Assembly: GCF_026745355.1 (NCBI RefSeq)
Contig: NC_079207.1
Span: 17,826,959 to 17,890,958 of the forward strand
Source: Beta vulgaris subsp. vulgaris
Taxonomy: Eukaryota > Streptophyta > Magnoliopsida > Caryophyllales > Amaranthaceae
Length of the DNA: 64,000 bases
Reading direction: 5' to 3'
The notes under the pieces were generated by a model. It made no database searches, had not been told where the DNA came from, and was given only the letters and a program-made list of their open reading frames with translations. Position numbers and translations under genes: made by a program. Positions 34,215 through 45,952 of this stretch are shown one piece after another; the stretch's first letter is position 1; each line of letters begins with the position of its first letter.

Positions 34215-34308
34215 GTAAACATATCTTTAATAGATTCGTCCTTATTCATTGTGAACAATTCATATTCATGGACTAGTAAATCTATCCCAGACTGTTTTAC
34301 CTTATTTG
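34215..34308 (-). pseudogene. Element B gag copy 2, second interior fragment
   Basis: Matches copy 1 near 14594-14692 (AACATATCTTTAATAGATTC...GACTGTTTTACC). Ends at the ATTTG target of copia-D. Confidence 0.85.
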
Positions 34309-35010
34309 TGAAGGATTTTGTCCTCGATCAAGTGTAATAAACTAAATAATATTAGGATAAGTTATGGAGATAATATATTCAATAATATTAGATGATCACA
34401 ACGTTTTGCTAGAAGCTAATTGTGGTTTGTTGGACTAATATGATTAGGGCCAACTACTAGTATTATTGGGTCCTATGAGGTCACACAAGTAACAACACTT
34501 GGATAATATCCAAGCCCATTTGTGAAATGGGTTGGACGGTTTTATGGTGGATGGAAAAGATGTGTAACTTATGAGTTTATTAGGCTCATAATGTATCACA
34601 TTATGAGGCCTATAAAACCTCATGAAGTTCACTTGTAACCACTGCTATATATTTGTATTAGGAGTTACATAGTTAATCATCTTTGTGTGTGTCATCTTCT
34701 TAAGAGAAAAATCTGATTTTTCTCTCTAGTTTTCCTCCACATATTTTGGCCCTCATACAAGTGAGTTTGTCTCTCTTCCGTACTAGCATACGTGGTGATC
34801 CAAGTGTTGTTCGTGGACCAACATTAGAGGAACGACGCTTGACGTTCTAAGGTGATCTCCACTAGAAGTTTGGTGGACAAGAGGAACATACGCATCAAAG
34901 GTATAATTCTATACTATTGTTTGATTCATACTAATTTATGAAATGATCTTGGGATAGATGTACAAGTATTTGATACTTGATTTTCCGCATTATGCATCTA
35001 AGTTCCTACA
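34309..35010 (+). repeat. Copia-D 5' LTR
   Basis: 702 bp; CTATAAAACC near 34610 is a candidate TATA box. Followed directly by the primer-binding site. Confidence 0.9.
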
Positions 35011-35011
35011 G

Positions 35012-35023
35012 TGGTATCAGAGC
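35012..35023 (+). promoter_or_regulatory. Copia-D primer-binding site
   Basis: TGGTATCAGAGC, perfect complement to the 3' end of plant initiator tRNA-Met, one base after the LTR. Confidence 0.92.
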
Positions 35024-37100
35024 GCCTATTGCATAGATTAATATGATCATGTTGATGCATGTTTTATTTCATTTTTTAATTCAATTAAGGGAGGACTTTA
35101 TATATAAATTTATTTGCATAATTGATATTATGATGTTAATTGATTGGAAACATAAAAATTGGATTTTTATGTATATAAAAATATATATTATACTCAAAAT
35201 TGAAATCTCACATCACAAAATATCAGATTTTGTGTGTTAGTTTATGTTTTTTTTTTTAAGAAAAAAAAAACAAAAATAATATGAACCTTAATTTATTCCC
35301 CAAATTAATTTGTTGTAACTTCCATTAAATTATGCACAAGGGTTGTTGATAATTGAATGGGAAGGGGGAAGGATCGCCGAAATTCGACCGCAATGGTGGC
35401 AGAGGCGCCGCCGGACTGTGGCCGGCGTGGTGGTAGCGCGCGGGTTGCTTCGTGCGACTGGGCGTTGCTGCTGCCGCACAGGTTGGTGCTGTCGCCCAGT
35501 GCCGTGGCTGCCAGCACCGCCGGTGGTGACCGGACCTGTTGCGCGCGGTCGTTGCTGGTGGTCGCGGTGGTGGCCGGCGCTGAGGTGGCAGTGTACACTG
35601 CTGCCTTGGCAGCCTGCTTTCCTTTTTTTTTTTTTTTAGTATATTCCAATATTGCAAATTAAATTAATTAATGGTGATTAATTTTATATTTAAGTCATAA
35701 TTGAATTAAAATAATGAGCTTTAATTTTATTAGTTAATTATATGTGATAATTGACTAGTTAATTTTAAAGGGGGTTACTAAGGAGTTAGTAACTACTATT
35801 ATTATTATTTTTTTATGATGTTAATTACATGATAGGTTGTTAGTAGTATTAATAGTTGATTAATTCTTCCATGCCTTTTTATGTGGTTAGTCATCATGTT
35901 AAGTTTTTTTTTAATATGATTAAATTATATGTGGTGCCTACAATTGCTTTAATTTTTCTTTAAGTTTAATATGATTAAATTTGTTAGATTAATATTTTAA
36001 AGCCTTTGTGAGACGAAATTCTAATATGATTAAATTTTTTTTAAGGACCAACCATAGGATTTAATGTGTGATCAAATCTTCATGGTATTATTATGTTTTA
36101 AAGTTGTTAAAACATGATAATTTATTTTTAATAGTTGATTAAAATGCATGTTTTATATATATATGATATTATGAATGCATGCGGTGACTAGTATGGCCCA
36201 AAACTTGGATAGAAAATACGATCTGCGTATCGTTAATGTATTTTGTAATCTAAATACGATCTACGCATCGTTGGTATTTTTGTAATATTTTAGTTCATAA
36301 TTCCAAAATATTTATTCAAGTATTAATAAGAAGAATGGTGATTCAATCTTATCCTATGAAGCACAAGGATGGAGATCCATGGTGATTCAACAAGGGAGCC
36401 TTAAAGAGTAGTCTTTAGGTTTAGGGGCCATACTAGGATCATTTTTTTTTATGCATTTAAATATTGCTTTTAAATGCTTTCTAAGTTTATTATGCTTGTG
36501 ATTTAATTATTTAAATGTTCACTAGTAATTAAATCAACATAATAATTTACTTAGGTCCCTTAAATAAAATATTGGGTTTTTGCTATTCCAAATAAACACC
36601 TACTAAAACTTGATCGTTAGTAATAGGTTCTGCCAAAACAGAGTGTTACTTTCAATCTTGGGCTAAGTAGAGTAAATTTCCGAAATTTGCAAGTTTAGTT
36701 TGGTTTGGCCCAACAAAATCATCAAAACGGATTTGGATTTTGTAGCAAAGGTTTGGGTTTTGTGTTGGGGTGACAAGCTCTGTCTAGGATTAGGAAGGCT
36801 CTCCCCAACGTTGTGGGTAACTTCCTTACCTGGGAGCGTAATCACCTTAGCAAACACCCATTAACTAAGATTACAAATGTTGTAATTAGTAAAGGAGTTT
36901 ACTTACCTTTTAAACTTGGTTTTAAGTTGAGGCCAAAGTCCACTTATAAATCATGTTTGATAGGATCTTAGAACCACTTGATTCAAAAGGGACACTTAAA
37001 ATTGGTCAAGTGCATAGCTTTTATTTTAAAGTGTTTAAAATTTGTTAAAAGCTATTATGATAAACATACTTATACTTTTTGCATCTTCTATGTAGATATC
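35024..37100 (+). other. Copia-D leader with a GC-rich island
   Basis: About 2 kb between primer-binding site and gag, long for Copia. Most is AT-rich, but 35355-35620 is sharply GC-rich (GCGCCGCCGGACTGTGGCC, TGTTGCGCGCGGTCGTTGC) and ends in a T run. Short open frames there in several phases reflect GC content and I do not call them genes. Near 36215-36270 the motif TACGATCT(G/A)CG(T/C)ATCGTT occurs twice. Confidence 0.65.
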
Positions 37101-38328
37101 ATGTCTGGTAACAACAATAATTCACCTTTTAACTTACGTTCAATCCTTGAGAAGGATAAATTGAAGGGAACAACTTCCTTGATTGGGAAAGGAATCTAAG
37201 AATTGTTCTTAGGTCCGAAGGTCGAGAGGATGTTCTTGAAACCCCGATCCCAGTTTTAACTACTACCTCTACTGATGCTGAGAAAGAGGCCCATAAGGCC
37301 GTTGCAGAAAGGTCAGTAATTGTTACTTGCCTTATGCTAGCGGCTATGGAACCAAGCCTTCAAAAGAGGTTTGCAAGCTTGGATGCCTATAGCATTATCC
37401 GACAGTTGAAAACCATGTTTCAACAAAAGCTCGGATAGAGAGGTATGAAACTCACAAGGCTATTCTTGAGTGTTCGTTAGTTGAAGGCAAGCCGGTCGCC
37501 ACTCATGTCTTCGAAATGATTGGTTATTTCGAAGCCATGGAGAGGTTGGGCTTTCCTTATAGCCAAGAGTTGGCTACTGACATCATTCTGCACTCACTTC
37601 ATAAGGGGTTCAATACGTTTCGATTGAATTTCAATATGAACGGGGTGTCGAAAACCCTTGCTGAGTTGCATGGGATGCTCATGACTGCCGAGCAAAACAT
37701 CACTATTGCACCTAAGAAGGAAGTTCTTATGGTTCAAAAGGAAAAGGGTTTTAAGAAGGAATGGGCTGGCAAGAAAAAGCAAGATAAGGGCAAGCAAGTT
37801 GCCACTAAGACTGCTATTAAGCCACAGGCAAAGGCAAAGCCAAAGGTGGCCGCAAATGCCAAGTGCTTCTATTGTGATCAAATAGGTCATTGGAAGCGTA
37901 ACTGCCCAAAGTACTTGAAGGATAAGAAGTCTGGGGCTTCTTCTTCAGGTATCTATGTCATTGACATTAATTTAGCAACCTCTACTTCTTGGGTATTTGA
38001 TACCGGTTGTGTTTCTCACATTACTTCGAATGTGCAGGGACTAAGAAGGAGTAGAACTTTGGCTAAAGGAGAGGTGGAACTGCGAGTTGGAAATGGTGCA
38101 AGAGTTGCAGCCGTTGCAGTTGGGACTTATAGTCTACCTTTGCCTTCTGGATTAATATTAGAGCTTAATAATTGTTATTATGTTCCTGCTATTACCAAAA
38201 ACATTATTTCTATTCCTGTTTTGGATAATGAAGGGTTTTCATTTACAATTGAGAAAGGTTGTTTCTCTGTTTATTTGAATTCAATGTTTTATGCCACTGC
38301 TAAGGGTCTAATGGTCTATATTACCTAG
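37101..38328 (+). pseudogene. Copia-D gag and protease, frameshifted
   Basis: ATG 37101 begins MSGNNNNSPFNLRSILEKDK, a UBN2-type Copia gag. One frame change near 37180 and another near 37430 interrupt it, then 37516-38328 is open. It carries the zinc knuckle CFYCDQIGHWKRNC (37863-37904), a basic Lys-rich stretch before it, and the protease site WVFDTGCVSHIT (about 37990-38025). A frameshift near 38320 ends the frame before integrase. Confidence 0.88.
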
Positions 38329-39725
38329 ACTTAGACAAAGATGTCCTTAACATAGACAGCAAAAAACATAGATCAAGCGATACTAATCCTACTTACTTAT
38401 GGCATTGTCGTTTAGGACACATAAACGCGAAACGCATTCAGAAGTTGCATAAAGATGGACTTCTAACATCTTTGACTTTGAGCCATTTGATGTGTGTGAA
38501 TCATGTTTAATGGGTAAAATGACAAAGTCACCTTTTACTGGAAAGGGTGAAAGCCAGTGATCTATTGGGCCTAATACATACTGATGTATGTGGACCAATG
38601 AGCACAAAAGCTAGGGGAGGGTTTGGATACTTCATTACTTTTACGGACGATTTAAGTAGATATGGATATGTCTATTTAATGAAGCATAAGTCGGAATCAT
38701 TTGAAAAGTTCAAAGAATTCCAGAATGAAGTCCAAAACCAGCTTGGCAAAACAATCAAAGCACTGCGATCCGATCGTGGTGGTGAATATTTGAGCCAAGA
38801 GTTTAGTGATCACTTGAAGAGTTGTGGAATTCTTTCACAACTAATCCGCCTGGAACACCTCAGTTGAATGGTGTTTCGAAAGGAGGAACGAACTCTACTT
38901 GATATGGTTCGGTCTATGATGAGTTTTGCTGATCTTCCAATATCCTTCTGGGGATATGCTCTCGAAACTGCTACTTTCACACTTAATAGAACTCCATCAA
39001 AGGCAGTAGATAAGACACCATATGAGATATGGAGTGGAAAAGTTCCAAACTTGTCTTTTCTACGTATTTGGGGATGTGAGGTTTATGTAAAGCGTTTACT
39101 TTCAGATAAACTCGCCCCTAAATCAGATAAGTGTTTCTTTGTGGGTTATCCCAAGGAAACCAAGGGCTATTACTTCTACAATCGCACTGAGGGCAAAGTG
39201 TTTGTTGCTCGTCGTGGTGTCTTTTTGGAAAAAGATTTTATTTCCAAAAAGGCAAGTGGGAGTAATGTATTTCTCGAAGAAGTTCGAGAAGAGCAACAAA
39301 TGGACATAGTTCATCCTATGTTAGAGACAACGACACAAGAGCCAGATGTTGGGCTTGAAGTAGTTCCTCCTTTGGAGGAATCTTCTCCCATAACTGACCA
39401 AGTGTTGGAGGACGTGCATCCCGTACACGAACCTCCTACTGTCCCACTCGAATCTAATTCGTGCGAAAATTCTCAAATTGTTGAGAAGAAAATTTCTCCT
39501 GTTGCAGCCCCTCGTAAGTCTAGTAGAACAAGAATACCAACCAAGAGGTTTGTTGATTTCTTGTTAACCGAAAATTCTGAGATAATGATTTTAGAATTTG
39601 AGGAACCTACTACTTACAAGCAAGCTTTGATGAGTGAAGACTCCGAAAAATGGCTTGAAGCCATGAGGTCCGAAATGGCATCCATGTCTGAAAATCAAGT
39701 ATGGGACTTGGTAGATTTGCCCGAT
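38329..39725 (+). pseudogene. Copia-D integrase, frameshifted
   Basis: The zinc-binding head YLWHCRLGHINAKR (38393 on) and CESCLMGK lie in shifted frames. The core has IHTDVCGPM and LRSDRGGEY, the first two acidic residues (38547-38867). After a frame change at 38865 the third acidic region and SFWGYALETATFTLNR, LRIWGCEVYVKRLL and CFFVGYPKETKGYYFY follow to about 39250. A Ser/Glu/Pro-rich linker then leads into the RT N-terminus (YKQALMSEDSEKWLEAMRSE), and the frame shifts at about 39730. Confidence 0.86.
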
Positions 39726-41148
39726 GGGTACACCTATTGGTTGCAAATGGGTTTTCAAAGTGAAAACAGACAAGGATGGTAATATTCAGGTTTACAAAGC
39801 AAGGTTGGTTGCAAAAGGGTTCAAGCAAGTTCATGGTATAGACTATGACGAAACCTTTTCACCGGTAGCCATGCTTAAATCCGTTCGGATACTCCTAGCG
39901 ATCGCCGCCTTTTATGATTACGAGATTTGGCAAATGGATGTCAAAACCGCTTTCTTGAATGGGTTCTTGAAAGAGGATGTGTATATGACACAGCCGGAGG
40001 GTTTTGTGGATCCAGAAAATCCTAGGAGCGTATGTAAGCTTCAAAAATCCATTTATGGATTGAAGCAAGCATCTCGGAGTTGGAATCTTCGTTTTGATGA
40101 GACAATCAAATAGTTTGGTTTTCTCAAAAATGGAGAAGAGTCTTGTGTTTACAAGAAGGAAAGCGGGAGTAACATAGTCTTCTTGGTCTTGTATGTAGAT
40201 GACATACTTCTCATAGGAAACACATTCCCATGCTTGAGTCAGTCAAGGAATGGTTAAAAAGTTGTTTTTCTATGAAAGACCTTGGAAACGCTGAGTACAT
40301 TTTGGGGATCAAGATCTATAGGGATAGGTCTAAGAGGATGATCGGACTTAGCCAACGAACTTATATAGATAAGATCGTCACTAAGTTCAACATGGAAAAC
40401 TCTAAGAGAGGCTTCCTACCCATGCAACATGGAGTGTCGCTTAGCAAGACTCAGTGTCCTTCTGGGCCTGATGAGATTAAGCGAATGAGTAATGTTCCTT
40501 ATGCGTCAGCTATAGGGTCCATTATGTACTCCATGATTTTGTACTCGCCCAGATGTTTCATATGCCTTGAGCATGTGTAGCAGATTCCAATCAAATCCAG
40601 GTGACGCACACTGGAGTGCAGCTAAGAATATCCTAAAGTACTTGAGAAGGACTAAGGATAATTTCTTAGTGTATGGAGGTGAAAGTAAGTTAATTGTTGA
40701 GGGTTACACAGATGCGAGCTTCCAAACTGACAAAGATGATTTCCGATCCCAATCTGGTTTCATCTTTTGTCTAAATGGAGGGGCAGTGAGCTGGAAAAGT
40801 TCAAAGCAAAGCACTAGTGCTGATTCTATAACAGAAGCTGAGTAATTGCTGGCAGATGCAGCAAAGGAAGCCGTTTGGATGAAGAAGTTCATTCTGGAGC
40901 TAGGAGTAGTGCCTAGTGTTGGAGATGGTATTGTTTTACATTGTGATAACAATGGTGCCATAGCTCAGTCTAAGGAACCAAGATCACATCAAAGATGTAA
41001 ACATGTACTTAGAAAGTTTCATCTCATTCGAGAAATCGTTGAGAGAAAGGATGTAATAGTTTGCAAGGTTCATACGGATAGCAATGTCGCTGATCCTTTG
41101 ACTAAACCTTTGCCAAGCCCAAGCATGAGAGTCATACTAGGGCTATAG
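39724..41148 (+). pseudogene. Copia-D reverse transcriptase and RNase H, broken by stops and frameshifts
   Basis: RT has CKWVFKVKTDKDG, KARLVAKGFKQV, QMDVKTAFLNG and LKQASRSWNLRF, then an in-frame TAG at about 40111. The catalytic LYVDDILLIG follows at about 40190 with both Asp kept. After a frame change, 40230-40580 carries FSMKDLGNAEYILGIKI. RNase H has GYTDASFQTDKDD and STSADSITEAE, then a TAA at 40843-40845, then HCDNNGAIAQSKEP and CKVHTDSNVADPLTKPLP, ending at 41148. Confidence 0.88.
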
Positions 41149-41979
41149 GGCTTAAGCATATAGGAGAGTGGGTTTAATTGTGTACTATTTACTTTTAATT
41201 AGTTCACAGTTATAATTACTCGCTTTGATATGTTATGTTTATGTTTATCAATAAAAGTTTTGTTCTTATTTAATCTTGGTTTAGTATTAAATAAAACGTT
41301 CAAAGTATTTTATAACGTTTGATAGAATTGTCAAATACGTGATTTGACAAATGGAACTCTATCAGTGAACAGGAGTTATAATATACCTTAGTCCCTAGTT
41401 CGAATCATTAAGTTGAACGTAAATGATTCATTTCATGGACTAGATTGCAAGTTGATTGATAGCGCAGTTTCATGGGCTATAGGGACATGGAGATGTCTAG
41501 TCATTTGCATAGGCTTGTATAGTTGATACACGCTGGGCAGACCTAGTGGGAGTTCTCTAAAAGGTTTATGAGACTCTTATTAATATGTATTCCTTTGACA
41601 TGAGTATGAAATTGTTCTTACTTAAGGATCAGTATGTTCTTGACGCTGCAAAACGCCGTGCCGTAAAAGGAGGTTATAAAAGCAGCGATCGGAACTGCTA
41701 TGAATTGAGTGGGAGCTTTGGTCATACAAGATTGGATAAGTCCTCCTAAGAGTTAGGATTGGTGTCTTGGCCTCTTGAAGAGTGAGAACTGAAAATGCAT
41801 GGCCGTGCTCAAATGGATTAAGAAGTTAATCATTTGTTTCGACAGTTCGAACTCAGATTTCAAGGAACGACTTGAATATTGGTATGATGAACATATGATG
41901 TTATCATATCATCAAGTTAGACATTAAGCGACTTAAGGAGTTTGAAGGTTACACACTTGTTCTTAGACAAGTGGGAGAT
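41149..41979 (+). other. Copia-D 3' untranslated tail and polypurine tract
   Basis: 830 bases without coding sequence, ending with the polypurine tract GTGGGAGAT (41971-41979) directly before the 3' LTR. A post-pol tail of this size occurs in several plant Copia lineages. Confidence 0.75.
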
Positions 41980-42691
41980 TGAAGGATTTTGTCCTCGATC
42001 AAGTGTAATAAACTAAATAATATTAGGATAAGTTATGGAGATAATATATTCAATAATATTAGATGATCACAACGTTTTGCTAGAAGCTAATTGTGGTTTG
42101 TTGGACTAATATGATTAGGGCCAACTACTAGTATTATTGGTCCTATGAGGTCACACAAGTAATACACTTGGATAATATCCAAACCCATTTGTGAAATGGG
42201 TTGGACGGTTTTATGGTGGATGGAAAAGATGTGTAACTTATGAGTTTATTAGGCTCATAATGTATCACATTATGAGGCCAATAAAACCTCATGAAGTTCA
42301 CTTGTAACCACTCCTACATATTTGTATTAGGAGTTACATAGTTAATCATCTTTGTGTGTGTCATCTTCTTAAGAGAAAAATCTGATTTTTCTCTCTAGTT
42401 TTCCTCCCCATATTTCGGCCCTCATACACCACCAAAAGCAAGTGAGTTTGTCTCTCTTCCGTACTAGCATACGTGGTGATCCAAGTGTTGTTCGTGGACC
42501 AACATTAGAGGAACGACGCTTGACGTTCTAAGGTGATCTCCACTAGAACTTTGGTGAACAAGAGGAACATACGCATCAAAGGTATAATTCTATACTATTG
42601 TTTGATTCATACTAATTTATGCAATGATCTTGGGATAGATGTACAAGTATTTGATACTTGATTTTCCGCATTATGCATCTAAGTTCCTACA
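41980..42691 (+). repeat. Copia-D 3' LTR
   Basis: 712 bp, partner of 34309-35010. The TATA candidate CTATAAAACC of the 5' LTR reads CCAATAAAACC here. Confidence 0.9.
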
Positions 42692-43006
42692 ATTTGTACC
42701 TTCATGGGCCAACTCCAGTGAATATTCATCAGGTCCAATTCCAGATTGGAGAATACTCATAGCTTTGTAATTCTTTTCGGCTTTTCCATAGTCAACAGAA
42801 TTGTACTCATCTTCATCCTTATCGATCAGGTTTCCTTCATCATCTTTGACTTGAATAGGGAGAGGTCCAGTCTTTATGATTCTCAAGCATTCAAAATCAG
42901 AACCTTGAATGTAGATTCTCATCCTAGTCTTCCACCATCCGTAGTCCTTTCCGTTGAAAGTAGGACACTTGGAGTGCTTGTCACGATAGTCATCTTGCGT
43001 GTTCAT
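42692..43006 (-). pseudogene. Element B gag copy 2, N-terminal part
   Basis: ATG at 43004-43006 opens the same start as copy 1 (MNTQDDYRDKHSKCP). About 45 bases present in copy 1 (14710-14755) are missing at about 42720, removing part of the UBN2 domain. The rest of this gag lies at 34215-34308, 32696-32802 and 19943-21433 because three elements split it. Confidence 0.85.
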
Positions 43007-43060
43007 GATTTCTATTCTCTAGATGTTAGTCTTGCGAGAATAGCCTGCTCTGATACCACT

Positions 43061-44499
43061 TGTTGAAACACAAGGTGACACTCAAGAAGGGGGAGGGGGT
43101 TGAATTGAGTGGTGAAATCTAATCGATTTTCGCAAAATTCCTTTTAAGGCGCTGTGCCTGGCACTGTGCCAAACACTCGTAAATCGCTGACTTAAGTTTT
43201 TGCGAATAATAAACTAAAACGATGTGAAATTTGATACGCAAACACAGGATATAACGTAGTTCGATCTCACCTCTAAGATCTAATACGTCCACAAGAAACA
43301 AAACTCTTTATTTCTTTGAACCCTAAAATATCAAACTCTTGATACAATAAGATTTCCCTCACTACTAACCCTAGTAATGACTCCCAACACTTAACTCTAA
43401 GTGTTGACACTCTCTATAATGTTAAAGTTACAGAAAAAGAATGATTATCAATAATGTGCTTCTTAGTCAAGCAAGTAGAGGACAATTACAATCGTATAAT
43501 AGTAACTTAAATCTGACTCGCTCAGTGCTATGCTTAGTGCCGGAGGAAATAGTTTTCAGCTTTTCATAGACTCGATTTTTCTCTCTGAAAACGTGAGATC
43601 TAAAAGTGAATTATGAATCCCTTTTATAGAACATGTATTGGACGACCATCCTTCCAAAGGATATCTTTCAATTCCTTAATTCAAGGGATTTAATTCTATT
43701 TTAAAAAATCAAACTTTATCTTTTTCCATCTTTATCTTTAATCTCAAAAAGATATGTTTTCCATAACAGATTTTCTTTTCAACTCAAAAAGTATCTTCCA
43801 AAATAAAATCTGATTTTATAAAACTTGTTTTAGGAAATCTCGGATTTATAAAAATCTTTTAAAAACACGTTATTTTAAGGAAACACGGTTTTTTGCAAAA
43901 TCTTTTTTCTAAAACTCGTTTTTCCAAAATTTTATAAAAAACAGTTTTATTAAATTCTTTTTCTAAAACTCGTTTTTATAAAATCTTTTTCTAAAACACG
44001 TTTTCTTCCAAAATTCTTTTTCTAAAACTCGTTTTTATAAAATCTTTTTCTAAAACACGTTTTTTCCAAAATTCTTTTATAAAACACAGTTTTATTAAAT
44101 TCTTTTTCTAAAACTCGTTTTTGTAAAATTCTTTTCTAAAACATTTGTTATGAAAATCTTTTACCTTATTTTAAAAACTAATTTCCTTTTTATATAGACA
44201 TATAATATTAATACAATTATTTATTTCCTTAAATCTAAGAAAATAATAATTATACTAATTTTATATTTCTATAGTTAGCACATAGCATATCACCAAGTTT
44301 GAGCATATTACATTTGAATACAAAGTAACTAATCTAAGGAAAATATAAACTTGGACTTCATTCTTGATTCTTCTTTTCTTCAAAGTCTTCATTTATTAAT
44401 TCCTTTCTTCATGCATCTGTTGCAACTGTTACACACTTTCATACTATAACATATTATATTAATTTTCATCATCAAAACATAACATATATATGCATAACA
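43061..44499 (-). repeat. Element B LTR 3 (outer, 5' end of the array)
   Basis: 1439 bp, edges TGTTGAAACACAAGGTGAC and TATGCATAACA, followed by the TSD CCCTT. Primer-binding site at 43047-43058. Confidence 0.9.
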
Positions 44500-45711
44500 C
44501 CCTTACTCTCACACCTCATGAGAGGGGTCCCCGTCCGAAAATCCTTCACAGAAAATCCAAAAGGATCAAATTCAACAGAAACACAATTATCACTAGTGAA
44601 TTTACGCGCTGACACTAAGTTTTTGATGAGTTTAGGAGCATGAAGAACATATTTTAAAGCTAAGGGAGGATGAGGGGAGGATAAAATTACATGGCCATAA
44701 CAACAAATCGGAATAGAATGACCACTTCCAACAACAATACCATGATTAGTACTCAAACTAAAATAAAGGGAAAGGGTACCTTGGTTGGATGTCATATGAG
44801 AGGTTGCTCTTGTGTCCATATACCAGTTGGGATCCGGAGAATTGAAAGTAAGAGTGTGAAACACAGCTGCAATATTAGTAGGAGTATTGGAAAGGCCTGC
44901 TGGACTTGTTGAACCTGCTGCCATATAGGAGTGTGCTGGTCTGGGCCCAAGAATACTAGAGGAGGACTGATGAGCCTGAGGAAAATTGGGCCTATACCAT
45001 TGAGTAGTAGGATAAGGGCAAGGAGGAACACCCCATTGCATCCATTGCCACTACCATGGTAGTTGCTGTTGCGACCCCCCACCGGGCAGACTGATGGTTG
45101 ACATGCTGCCGCCACCGTCGGAGCTCCGGCTGCCACCACCGCCGGTCCAGCCACAACCACCGGGATTTTTTAGGTTGTTGTTGCCATGATTTTTGCGGGT
45201 ATTGGTGTGAGGTTTATTACGTCCACCATGAGAGTGACGAGGAGCAGAAGAATCCACGGTAGAGGAGTCATCCACATCACGTGTGAGCATGGCCGTGCCG
45301 GAGGTCATAGAGGCTTGTTTGGCAAGTCCCGTTTCTTCTATAGCCATTAAGGTACGAGAGTTCTTATTATCTTGGAATTATGTCACGTAAGCGGTCCCAA
45401 GCTTCCAAAGCCGTGTAGTCGGGTTCAAGAATAGTGTGTAATAGATCATGAGAAATGGTAGCATAGATCCATTGAAGGACCGTAGTATCCAGGGTGGACC
45501 ATAAGTCTTTTTCTTCATCGGTAGTGGGTACCTTCTCCTTACCCTTTTCCGGTGAAATAATATGATGAAGAACCTTATGAGAGCGAGCATGAATCTTAAA
45601 AAGTTCCGCCCATGTCGAATATTGGAAATTTTCCATTTCTAGGGTGATAGAAATGTGGTTCTTTATGTCGTTAGAAACACAAAGAACGGGGTGGAATTTG
45701 GATTCAGGCAT
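44500..45711 (-). pseudogene. Copia-A gag and protease, internally deleted
   Basis: ATG at 45709-45711 starts MPESKFHPVLCVSNDIKNH, a UBN2-type gag, running to AWDRLRDI at about 45375. The sequence then jumps, in another frame, to a late gag segment (MAIEETGLAKQASM, 45347 downward), so the central gag part known from Ale-like elements seems deleted. A Gly-rich stretch with basic residues follows in place of a clear CCHC knuckle. Protease follows as NWYMDTRATSHMTSN, where the usual Asp-Ser/Thr-Gly reads Asp-Thr-Arg, and runs to RCESKG beside the insertion site of element B at 44500. Confidence 0.8.
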
Positions 45712-45860
45712 AGTGAAGAGGAAGGAATCTGTAGGAAAACAAAAGAAAAATCCGCCAAGAAAAGAAACACAAGTGGTGAGGAGGGGCTGAGAGAAGATGA
45801 CAAAGAGGGAGGAGGAGAGCGTGCGGAAGATTTGGGCGTGGACAATCAGCCCTAGGAAAG

Positions 45861-45868
45861 TGATTCCA
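45861..45868 (-). promoter_or_regulatory. Copia-A primer-binding site, degenerate
   Basis: Minus strand TGGAATCA directly after the LTR end, close to the canonical TGGTATCA of initiator tRNA-Met priming. Confidence 0.6.
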
Positions 45869-45952
45869 TCATAGAAATTGATTCCTTGCATTGCTTATGC
45901 CCATAATGGGATTATTATATAAACATACAAGAGGAATGTTAGGCTAAACTTA
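45869..45952 (-). repeat. Copia-A 5' LTR, inner half
   Basis: Matches 5945-6030 of the 3' LTR (AGAAATTGATTCCTTGCATT...). Ends with CTAAACTTA, the target of the Mutator-like MITE; the outer half is at 50867-50965. Confidence 0.85.

Larger units (their letters stand above)
34309..42691 (+). mobile_element. Copia-D: full-length Copia element, 8.4 kb, TSD ATTTG
   Basis: LTRs 34309-35010 and 41980-42691 (TGAAGGATTTTGTCC...AAGTTCCTACA) with ATTTG on both sides (34304-34308 and 42692-42696). It contains a primer-binding site, a 2-kb leader, gag, protease, integrase, RT and RNase H in Copia order, a 0.8-kb tail and a polypurine tract. The two LTRs are very similar, differing by scattered substitutions and a few short indels (one of about 10 bp near 42430), which suggests a fairly recent insertion. 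Pol has several frameshifts and two in-frame stops. The high LTR similarity contrasts with the broken pol. Confidence 0.92.
9910..44499 (-). mobile_element. Element B: gag-only LTR retrotransposon (TR-GAG type) with three LTRs and two internal regions, TSD CCCTT
   Basis: Inserted in copia-A with CCCTT at 9905-9909 and 44500-44504. LTRs lie at 9910-11374, 15094-16511 and 43061-44499, all in the same orientation. Internal region 1 (11375-15093) and internal region 2 (16512-43060) are colinear copies: gag, then about 1.6 kb of non-coding DNA, then a polypurine tract (AAAAAGGGGGAATT read on the minus strand). Only the outer LTRs have TSDs, so this is one tandem array rather than two insertions. 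No protease, integrase or RT is present in either copy, which fits the described TR-GAG class of non-autonomous elements; gag is Copia-like (UBN2 type). Internal region 2 hosts four later insertions. Confidence 0.88.

Noticed and set aside
35343..35662. Overlapping open frames of about 100 codons in several phases in the copia-D leader
   Set aside because: Explained by the local GC-rich composition that lacks stop codons; no phase has a recognisable domain.
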